Below, in pieces: positions 6,097 through 12,015 of a stretch of 12,015 nucleotides of DNA (position 1 is its first letter; each line of letters starts with the position of its first letter). The DNA comes from Candidatus Methanoplasma sp. (lineage in GTDB: Archaea; Thermoplasmatota; Thermoplasmata; Methanomassiliicoccales; Methanomethylophilaceae), in NCBI GenBank assembly GCA_031283015.1, contig JAITCQ010000023.1, positions 1 to 12,015 of the forward strand, written 5' to 3'. Made by a program: the position numbers and the translations under genes. The notes under the pieces were generated by a model. That model saw only the letters and a list, made by a program, of their open reading frames with translations, made no database searches and was not told the DNA's origin.

Positions 6097-6474
6097 ATGT
6101 GGGAAATGAAAGAGATCAGGGAGCTGAAGGTCGGAAGGTACGTCAACATTGACGAGTCCCCTTGCAAGATCATATCGATCAGCACGTCGAAGCCGGGAAA
6201 GCACGGGTCCGCAAAGGCCAACATCGAAGCCGCAGACATATTCACCGGCGCGAAGAAATCAATAAACGCACCGGTGAGCACGAAGGTGCAGGTCCCCCAG
6301 ATAGACAAGAGGAAAGGGCAGATCATATCGATACAGGGCAGCGAGGTCCAGATGATGGACCTTGAGACATTCGAGACCTTCTCCATGGCCGTCAACGACG
6401 ACCACGAGAGCACCATCGTGGAAGGCGGAGAGGTCATGTACATCGTCGCGATGGGCAGGAACAAGCTCCTGTAA
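6097..6474 (+). CDS. eif5A: Translation initiation/elongation factor aIF5A
   Basis: Binds between the P and E sites of the ribosome and relieves stalling, for example at proline runs. It needs (deoxy)hypusine on one lysine. The 125-residue product has the two family domains: an N-terminal KOW/SH3-like domain with KEIRELKVGRYVNID and the modification loop STSKPGKHGSAKA, in which Lys 35 is the hypusine site, and a C-terminal OB-fold (about 70-125). ATG 6097 follows GAGGAAGGT (6083-6091) at 5 bases. The leader also carries a short in-frame upstream ORF. The agmatinase gene follows within about 10 bases, so both are probably co-transcribed, which fits supply of polyamine for Lys 35 modification. 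Confidence 0.96.
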   Translation: MWEMKEIRELKVGRYVNIDESPCKIISISTSKPGKHGSAKANIEAADIFTGAKKSINAPVSTKVQVPQIDKRKGQIISIQGSEVQMMDLETFETFSMAVNDDHESTIVEGGEVMYIVAMGRNKLL

Positions 6475-6484
6475 GGTGAGTCCC

Positions 6485-7345
6485 GTGCCGTATGGGATAT
6501 CCTATGCAGGCGCAGAGTCTGACTACGATTCTGCCGACGCATTCATCTTGGGCATCCCTTACGACAGGACCTCCAGTTTCAGGTCCGGCGCCCGGGAGGC
6601 GCCTTTTCAGATAAGAAGGGCGTCGTACAACTTCGAGGAGTTCCATTTCGAACATGGTCTCGATCTTCCCCGGATGAACGTTTTCGACGGGGGGAACTGC
6701 GAGGACCCATTCCTGCCTGAGGATATGATCGACGAGGTGAAGTTCTTCATGGCCCCCGCCGTAAAGGACAAGAAGTTCACCGTCGCGATAGGCGGCGAAC
6801 ACTCGGTGAACATTCCGATCGTCCAATGTTTCAAAAAGAACGGCATCGCCCTGATAACCATAGACGCCCACCTGGATTCTAGGGACGAATACCTCGGCAC
6901 GAAGTACAGCCACGCCTGTGTCACAAGGCGCGCCGCGGAACATCTGGGGATCGATAACGTATTCGCGCTCGGGGTGAGGTCGATCTCCCGGGAAGAGCTG
7001 GAAAGGGATGACGTCATCCCGTACATAACGTCCTTCGAGATTAGAGAGAAGGGGATGGAGTGGGCGGTGGGGAAGGCGCTGGACAGCATCAAGAACGAAC
7101 GGGTGTATCTTTCTCTGGATATAGACGGCATCGACCCGGCCTACGCTCCGGGCACCGGGACCCCAGAGCCCTTCGGCCTGGATCCGGCGGATGTGAAAAA
7201 AGCCGTCGGCCTGATAGGCGGCCGACTGGCAGGTTTCGATGTGACCGAAGTATGCCCTCCCGCGGACCCGTCGGGAATAACGTCGGTGCTTGCATCGAGG
7301 CTGATCAACGAGGTCCTTGCGGTCCGCTCAAAGTATCTCGGTTAA
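6485..7345 (+). CDS. speB: Agmatinase (ureohydrolase family)
   Basis: Hydrolyses agmatine to putrescine and urea with a binuclear manganese centre, feeding polyamine and hypusine synthesis. The 286-residue product has all three ureohydrolase signatures: GGEHS (103-107), the DAHLD metal loop (127-131) followed by SHACVTRR, and SLDIDGIDP (210-218) followed by APGTGTPEP. The frame is open further upstream, but that part overlaps aIF5A and has no family similarity. GTG 6485 is chosen because GGTGAG (6475-6480) lies 4 bases upstream; GTG 6476 (three residues longer) is the alternative. Arginase and guanidinobutyrase share these motifs, but the aIF5A neighbour and the GTGTPEP variant favour agmatinase. 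Archaea typically make agmatine from arginine by a pyruvoyl decarboxylase, which is not in this window. Confidence 0.9.
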   Translation: MPYGISYAGAESDYDSADAFILGIPYDRTSSFRSGAREAPFQIRRASYNFEEFHFEHGLDLPRMNVFDGGNCEDPFLPEDMIDEVKFFMAPAVKDKKFTVAIGGEHSVNIPIVQCFKKNGIALITIDAHLDSRDEYLGTKYSHACVTRRAAEHLGIDNVFALGVRSISREELERDDVIPYITSFEIREKGMEWAVGKALDSIKNERVYLSLDIDGIDPAYAPGTGTPEPFGLDPADVKKAVGLIGGRLAGFDVTEVCPPADPSGITSVLASRLINEVLAVRSKYLG

Positions 7346-7370
7346 GGTTTATCGGCCGGTTTCACGAAAA

Positions 7371-7385
7371 GCCAGCCCTTTTTTT
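7371..7385 (+). terminator. Oligo-T terminator candidate after agmatinase
   Basis: A run of seven T residues (7379-7385) lies 34 bases after the agmatinase stop and before the promoter of the surface-protein gene. T-runs are sufficient for archaeal intrinsic termination; no strong hairpin is needed or seen. Confidence 0.4.
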
Positions 7386-7411
7386 CATCCGTCTGGAGGA
7401 TTCCGTTCGAT

Positions 7412-10400
7412 TTGGAACTGGTAGGCAATAAAATTATTTATACTGCTGCGTTTTTTATATATGCAGGGGGGCTTATTATAGAGACAATAAGAGCAAGCCA
7501 AAGTATACCACCGAAGGTCCTGCTGGCGGCGTTGTTATTAACGGCAGTGGCGTTGATGATTTTGCCGACAGCGGGGGCTTTGACCGCAGAGGGCGACGAT
7601 GTCCTCTACAAAGACAAGGACGGAAACATAAGGACCCATGCCGGCACGGTCGAAATAAATTCGGCCTACCTGACCGGTGTCTCGTATGAACTGGATACCG
7701 GCTGGTATTATGCGAACGGCAGCACTGCGTCCATAAGCAAAACCATCACGGTCACTGGCGATGTGCACCTTATTCTGATAAATATGGTGTCCATACCGAA
7801 CAACGGCCTTGTCATCCGGCAGGGAGCGAGCCTGACGCTGTATGTTCAGGGGGGTTCGATGGACAGGATGACCTCGACCGGCAGTCCGATCCAGCTTAGC
7901 GGCGGCAGCCTGACCAATGCGGCGTACATCCAAGTTTCCAACGCGAACAGGGTCGCCGTTGACGTCACCGGCGGGACCGGCAATTCCATCATAAATTACG
8001 GCACCATATCCGGAAGCGCATATGCCGTCCGCGCCGCGGTTGACGTTACGATAGAAAACTACGGTACGATCAGCAGTTCGTCTAGCGGCGGCTATGCCGT
8101 GTATTCCTCTGCTTCTGTTGAAATAACTAACAAGACCAGCGGCTTCATAGGGTGCACGGGAAAAGGCGGTGTCATGATATATGCCGAGGGCGGCGGCACG
8201 TTCACCAACGACGGCACCGTCAGGGGTACGGGGGCGGACAGCGATGCGGTCATTGCCCAGAGTACCATGTACATAATCAACAAAGGCACCATTGAGGGGT
8301 CCGGTAACGGGATCGCTCTGAACGGGGGCGGAAATGTCGTCAACAGCGGCACGATCCAGGGAAAGCAATATGTTTACGGCATAGGCATCTATATCAACGG
8401 CGGCAAGGTCACAAACGCTTCCCAGAGCAGTTACATCCAAGGCGGCTACCGCGGCGTGGCCTTCGGCGGCGACGGTGAACTCGTCAACAACGGAGATATC
8501 AGCGGCATCATCGGGGTCAGCGCCGAGAACGGAGCGTCCGTCATCCTCACCAATAAGAGATACATCTACGGCGGCATCTCCCTGCCTGCTGTTGCCCATG
8601 ACATCACCCTTGAGGCCGGCAGCGGGATGCCGTCCAGCGGCACCAACGCCGGCAACATACTCATCGGCACGGGCGCCTCCGGCCTGAACTTCACCGGTGC
8701 CCCGGGGGCCAAGCTTGTTTATTCCACCGCAGGCGGCAGCACGCAATTGGGTTCGGGCACCGTAACGGTGAGCATAGACCTCGGCGGGCTGCCTTCGGAC
8801 TTGAAAACAGGGGACATAATAACCTTGATCAAAGGGGACGGGACGATGACCGGCTATCCGGCGAACAGCACGCTGAAGGTCGGCAGTTATTCGCTGGACA
8901 TCTTAGTGAACGGCAGGAATCTGATTGCAAAGGTGACCGGTATAATCCCCGACATTTACAGCATAGAGCTCAGCGAGTATCAGTACACATTCCCGAACGC
9001 AGTATACGATTATCCGGCGCAGACACCGCGCACCATAACCGTGACGAATGCCGGCAACAAGCCCACCGGGAACCTGACGGTCTCCGCAGCCGGCACCGGC
9101 TCTTCGATATTCTCGATCTCATCGGTCAATATAAGCAGCATCGCCGTAGGCGACTGCCATTCTTTCACCGTGGCACCTCAGACCGGCTTCCCGCCCGGAA
9201 CATATACGGCAATGATCACGGTGGGAACGGCATCCGGCAACGGCAACCCTGTCGCATCGCAGACCTTTGAAACAAGCTTCTGCATAGAAAAAGCGGATAC
9301 CGTGCTCACGTTGGTATCTGATAAGGACCCTGCGCCGTATGGGGCCTCGGTCACATTCACTGCGACCGTGACGTCCCTGAACGGCATCATGCCCACGGGA
9401 ACGGTCAAGTTCTATAACGGTGCGGTCGAAATCGGCACAGCCGCTCTGAGCGCTTCGGGTATGTCGACATTCTCGGCGGATCTGCCGGGCGGCACCCATC
9501 TCATCACTGCGGAATACGGCGGAGACGTCTTCTTCAACCCATCCGACGACACGCTGGAACAGATCATTGTTCCTGCTGCGGCGCAATACCACATCACGGC
9601 GACATCCGATTCTGGCTCGACCATAACTCCTAGCGGGATCATCGTAGTATCAAAAGGAGCTGACCAGACATTCCGCTTCTCGGCGAAGAACGGGGGTCAT
9701 GTCTCTTCCGTAATGGTGGACGGCGTGACCCTGTCAAAGAGCCAGATCTCCCTCGGACACTACACCTTCTGTGACGTGATGAGGAACCACTCCATCGATG
9801 TGAAGAGCTCTTCGTCCAAAGGAACGGTCCTTACTCTGACGATAGATATCGCAAAAGGTAAAGGATATGCGGAATACGGCGTGAACGGTTCGGATCTTAT
9901 TGTGTACGCGGGAGTGGTGAACATACCCATATTTGCGGACATCGTCGTCACGGCGTGTGCCGGTGAAGGCTACAAATTCATGAAGTGGGAGACGCCCGCG
10001 ACGATAACGACGCCGGAAGTGGCCTTCGGAGACGTAGCGGAATCGCTTTACCTCACCCTGTACTTCAGCGAAGAGGATGCCCTGTCCGCGCATTCGCCGG
10101 ACCGCGGCGGTCTGCCGTGGTGGGTGGTGGTGCTGATGGTCCTGCTAGCGCTGATGATCCTACTGTTCCTGTTCTTCTACAGAAGATATTACGCTGTCAT
10201 AAAGGAGGAGACCCAGTCCGTGTTCATAATCGGAAAGGACAGGGCCCGCAGGAAGAGCGAGTACCGTTTCAGTGTGGAAGGGTACTCCGGAGCGATGGCC
10301 TATCGTATCGGCGATGAGGGAAGTGCTCAATGGAAGACCATCCTCCCCGATGCCGGCGGAACATACAGAATTCCGAAGGGAGTGATCGTCGGCACGGTGT

Positions 10401-10420
10401 TCATCGGAAAGAACGGATGA
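7412..10420 (+). CDS. Large adhesin-like surface protein with beta-helix, Ig-like and B-repeat-like domains and C-terminal TM anchor
   Basis: About 1000-residue secreted, membrane-anchored protein, not assignable to a named gene. Order (numbered from TTG 7412): hydrophobic signal sequence (about 35-57, KVLLAALLLTAVALMILPTAGA); WYY-x-x-GS region (about 85-160) common in gut-microbe surface proteins; eight to ten beta-helix coils of about 20 residues with N-x-G-(T/D)-I cores (about 165-395); Ig/CARDB-like domain (about 515-627); Ig-like Big_5/Ig_3-type domain (about 628-722, PTGTVKFYNG and AEYGGD); B-repeat-like domain (about 724-800) and a second related segment; TM helix (901-925, LPWWVVVLMVLLALMILLFLFFY) followed by RR; and a cytosolic tail of about 78 residues. 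The start is doubtful: TTG 7412 has a distant GGAGGA, whereas ATG 7461 is better placed but off frame by one base (see findings). Likely role: adhesion or cell-envelope contact with host or other cells. It appears to be monocistronic. Confidence 0.8.
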   Translation: MELVGNKIIYTAAFFIYAGGLIIETIRASQSIPPKVLLAALLLTAVALMILPTAGALTAEGDDVLYKDKDGNIRTHAGTVEINSAYLTGVSYELDTGWYYANGSTASISKTITVTGDVHLILINMVSIPNNGLVIRQGASLTLYVQGGSMDRMTSTGSPIQLSGGSLTNAAYIQVSNANRVAVDVTGGTGNSIINYGTISGSAYAVRAAVDVTIENYGTISSSSSGGYAVYSSASVEITNKTSGFIGCTGKGGVMIYAEGGGTFTNDGTVRGTGADSDAVIAQSTMYIINKGTIEGSGNGIALNGGGNVVNSGTIQGKQYVYGIGIYINGGKVTNASQSSYIQGGYRGVAFGGDGELVNNGDISGIIGVSAENGASVILTNKRYIYGGISLPAVAHDITLEAGSGMPSSGTNAGNILIGTGASGLNFTGAPGAKLVYSTAGGSTQLGSGTVTVSIDLGGLPSDLKTGDIITLIKGDGTMTGYPANSTLKVGSYSLDILVNGRNLIAKVTGIIPDIYSIELSEYQYTFPNAVYDYPAQTPRTITVTNAGNKPTGNLTVSAAGTGSSIFSISSVNISSIAVGDCHSFTVAPQTGFPPGTYTAMITVGTASGNGNPVASQTFETSFCIEKADTVLTLVSDKDPAPYGASVTFTATVTSLNGIMPTGTVKFYNGAVEIGTAALSASGMSTFSADLPGGTHLITAEYGGDVFFNPSDDTLEQIIVPAAAQYHITATSDSGSTITPSGIIVVSKGADQTFRFSAKNGGHVSSVMVDGVTLSKSQISLGHYTFCDVMRNHSIDVKSSSSKGTVLTLTIDIAKGKGYAEYGVNGSDLIVYAGVVNIPIFADIVVTACAGEGYKFMKWETPATITTPEVAFGDVAESLYLTLYFSEEDALSAHSPDRGGLPWWVVVLMVLLALMILLFLFFYRRYYAVIKEETQSVFIIGKDRARRKSEYRFSVEGYSGAMAYRIGDEGSAQWKTILPDAGGTYRIPKGVIVGTVFIGKNG
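7436..7443 (+). promoter_or_regulatory. TATA box candidate of the surface-protein gene
   Basis: ATTTATAC within an A/T-rich stretch, about 25 bases before the ATG at 7461. A second A/T stretch at 7451-7462 is also possible. Either placement puts transcription start downstream of the TTG at 7412, which argues that TTG is not the real start. Confidence 0.4.
7461..7481 (+). other. Out-of-frame ATG followed by a six-G run at the surface-protein start
   Basis: ATG at 7461 is followed by six G residues (7466-7471) and hits TAG at 7479-7481 after six codons. One additional G would make it read MQGGLIIETIRA directly into the signal peptide. The run is either a slippery phase-variable tract, a local sequence error, or unrelated to initiation. 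Confidence 0.5.
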
Positions 10421-10448
10421 TCATCCCGGAAACCCTTTCCCAAACAAC

Positions 10449-10462
10449 GGGGCTTGAGCCCC
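10449..10462. terminator. Hairpin between convergent genes
   Basis: GGGGC, loop TTGA, GCCCC, followed by GTCCTTTACTT. A second G/C palindrome (GGGGCGCCCC) lies just after, within 10481-10490. They sit in the 104-base gap between the converging surface-protein gene and glmM and may serve both as a bidirectional terminator. There is no long T-run, so support is modest. Confidence 0.35.
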
Positions 10463-10524
10463 TGTCCTTTACTTCTGGAGGGGGCGCCCCTGCCCGCGGG
10501 AATCGGAACGCCTCAGCTGAACCA

Positions 10525-11871
10525 TTAGTTCAGATATTCCCGGACCAGGGCCTCATACTTCTCCGCCCTCTTTTTCGCGACCTCTTCGTCCTTTGACTCG
10601 GAGAAGATCCTGAATATGGGTTCGGTGCCGGACGGCCGGGCGAGAATCCACCCTTCGTCGAACACCACTTTCATACCGTCCGTTCTGTCGATCGTTGCTC
10701 CGGTGCTTTCGTTCGCGATGTGCTCAAGAACATGTTTCTTCATGTCATTAGGACATTCTATCTTCTTCTTCACCGTGTAGTAAACGGGGAAACCGGAGAT
10801 CTGATCTCTCAGCGGGCCTTCCTTTACGATGCACTCCAACATCTTTGCGACGGTCATACCGCCGTCCCGGCAGTATTGCTGCTCCGGGAATATCAGCCCC
10901 CCGTTCTCCTCTCCGCCGAACACGGCCCCGGTGGCGATCATCTTTCTGGCGACGATCGGCGATCCCACCGCCGTATACTCGATCTCGCCGCCGGACCCTT
11001 TGACGATCTCTTCGACAAGAGCGGAGGAGCTGACGGGGGTGACCACCAGCCCTTTATTCTTTGAAAGGATGTATTTGGATAACAGTGCCAGGCTCTTGTC
11101 GCCGCTGACGAAACTGCCGTCGTTCGCAACGAACACACACCGGTCCGCATCCCCGTCGTGGGCTATCCCGAGGTCTGACTGTGTGGACCTTGTCAGGGAG
11201 ATCAGGTCCCTGAGATTCTCTTCCGTAGGTTCGCTCGGGCGTCCGGGGGATCCCCCCTGAGGGTTGCAGTTGACGGTCACCGCTTTCACATTCAGTTTTT
11301 TGAGGAGGAGGGGCGTTGTCTCGTATGCGGCGCCGTTGGCGCAGTCCAAACACACCTTCAATCCCGCTTTCCTTATGGATTCCGCGTCGACCTTGGATAC
11401 GATCGCGTCCACATATTCCTCCCCGGCGCCCCTTATCCGGTCCATATCGCCGACGGAGTCCCACGGCGCACACGGAATATCCTTGTAATAGTGCGCCTCG
11501 ATCTCTTCCTCTTCTTTCCGGCTTGCCTCCGTGCCGTCGAAGGAGATGCATTTTATGCCGTTGAACTCGGGGGGGTTGTGGGAGGCGGTGATCATCACTC
11601 CTCCCTTTACGTTATCGTGCGTTTTCACATAGTATTGGATGGCGGGGGTCGGCAGGACGCCGAGGTCCAGGACGTTAACGCCCGCCGACATCATTCCCGA
11701 CGACACCGCCGTCTTTATCATATCGGCGGTGGCCCGGGTGTCGGTGGCGATGGCCAGGGCGCCTCCCATGACCGTGCCTATCGCCTTTCCCATCTGCAGT
11801 GCCAGATCGGAGGTCATGTCCTCGTTCACGACCCCCCTCACCCCGTTAGTACCGAAAAGCCTCTCGGGCAC
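10525..11871 (-). CDS. glmM: Phosphoglucosamine mutase / phosphomannomutase, archaeal GlmM type
   Basis: Interconverts hexosamine 6- and 1-phosphates (or mannose/glucose phosphates) for UDP-GlcNAc and glycan synthesis. The 448-residue product has the four alpha-D-phosphohexomutase domains: FGTNGVRG at the N-terminus (6-13), the phosphoserine loop TASHNPPEFNGIK with Ser 97, the magnesium loop DGDADR (239-244), the sugar-specificity loop GGEENGG (319-325) and the phosphate-binding RPSGTEP (412-418). GEENGG fits glucosamine-type archaeal enzymes; archaeal members are often bifunctional, so substrate is not settled. The GTG start at 11871 directly follows the TGA of the upstream PhoU-like gene and has AGGAGG 6 bases upstream, so it is translationally coupled to that gene. 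It may serve glycosylation of surface proteins such as its neighbour, though the two are convergent and not co-transcribed. Confidence 0.92.
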   Translation of the reverse strand: MPERLFGTNGVRGVVNEDMTSDLALQMGKAIGTVMGGALAIATDTRATADMIKTAVSSGMMSAGVNVLDLGVLPTPAIQYYVKTHDNVKGGVMITASHNPPEFNGIKCISFDGTEASRKEEEEIEAHYYKDIPCAPWDSVGDMDRIRGAGEEYVDAIVSKVDAESIRKAGLKVCLDCANGAAYETTPLLLKKLNVKAVTVNCNPQGGSPGRPSEPTEENLRDLISLTRSTQSDLGIAHDGDADRCVFVANDGSFVSGDKSLALLSKYILSKNKGLVVTPVSSSALVEEIVKGSGGEIEYTAVGSPIVARKMIATGAVFGGEENGGLIFPEQQYCRDGGMTVAKMLECIVKEGPLRDQISGFPVYYTVKKKIECPNDMKKHVLEHIANESTGATIDRTDGMKVVFDEGWILARPSGTEPIFRIFSESKDEEVAKKRAEKYEALVREYLN

Positions 11872-12015
11872 TCACATCCTCCTCGCAACGAGCATGATCG
11901 ATACCGTGTCGGCGCAGGCCTTGCATGTGTCCGCGGCCATCTCCAGCGTGAATATCAGCTCTCTCATGAGCATGACGGCGCGGGGGTCCATGGTGGAAAG
12001 GTGCACATGCTTTAT
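11872..12015 (-). CDS. PhoU-like (DUF47) protein, C-terminal 47 residues only
   Basis: Only the end of this gene is in the window, open to base 12015 and stopping with TGA at 11872-11874. The visible residues include LSTMDPRAVMLMRELIFTLE and, later, ACADTVSIMLVARRM. This helical pattern, ending in A-D-T-x-x-x-x-x-x-VARRM, resembles the final helix of DUF47/PhoU-like proteins, which accompany phosphate transporters or act in phosphate regulation. With so little sequence the family call is moderate. It is immediately upstream of glmM with no gap. Confidence 0.5.
   Translation of the reverse strand: MKHVHLSTMDPRAVMLMRELIFTLEMAADTCKACADTVSIMLVARRM

Noticed and set aside
6362..6484. Agmatinase N-terminal extension overlapping aIF5A
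   Set aside because: The extra residues (serine/threonine/arginine-rich) are a shadow of the aIF5A frame, and agmatinase similarity begins only after the GTG starts at 6476-6485.
7538..8746. 402-codon open frame antisense to the surface-protein gene
   Set aside because: Its product is rich in A, G, D, R and V with no domain pattern. It mirrors the repetitive GC-biased codons of the beta-helix coding strand.

Overview
This is an archaeal window. The gene set (RNA 3'-phosphate cyclase, archaeal-type riboflavin reductase, Nop5, aIF5A with a hypusination loop, archaeal GlmM) and the AT-rich TATA elements placed about 25 bases before several starts are archaeal. The fairly high GC of the core genes, together with a large adhesin-like protein that has a C-terminal membrane anchor, suggests a host-associated Thermoplasmata lineage such as Methanomassiliicoccales (Methanomethylophilaceae). 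That placement is inference; no marker here proves it.

Layout: (1) 1-1622, plus strand: the 3' part of rtcA, overlapping by 4 bases an archaeal pyrimidine reductase of riboflavin/F420 synthesis. (2) 1626-3250: an accessory insert on the minus strand. It carries an AlbA_2/HATPase/winged-helix regulator whose promoter holds a near-perfect 26-bp palindrome. A variant of that palindrome, with extra half-sites at 12-bp steps, is embedded in the gene's own coding sequence. Further upstream is a second 12-bp repeat cluster that may be the fossil tail of a related gene. (3) 3281-5985, plus strand: mtnA, a class II sugar-phosphate aldolase and nop5, in a tight run. The first two together look like a DHAP-shunt type salvage of methylthioadenosine and 5'-deoxyadenosine. 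(4) 6040-7345: aIF5A and agmatinase, a pair linked by polyamines because agmatine-derived polyamine supplies the (deoxy)hypusine modification. (5) 7412-10420: a roughly 1000-residue surface protein (beta-helix repeats, Ig-like domains, B-repeat-like domain, one TM helix, cytosolic tail). Its only well-placed ATG is out of frame by one base at a six-G run. (6) 10525-12015, minus strand: phosphoglucosamine/phosphomannomutase preceded directly by the 3' end of a PhoU-like (DUF47) gene.

Most of the window is ordinary core metabolism and information processing. The most interesting signals are the self-embedded operator of the AlbA_2 regulator and the G-run at the start of the surface protein, which could be a phase switch or a sequence error.
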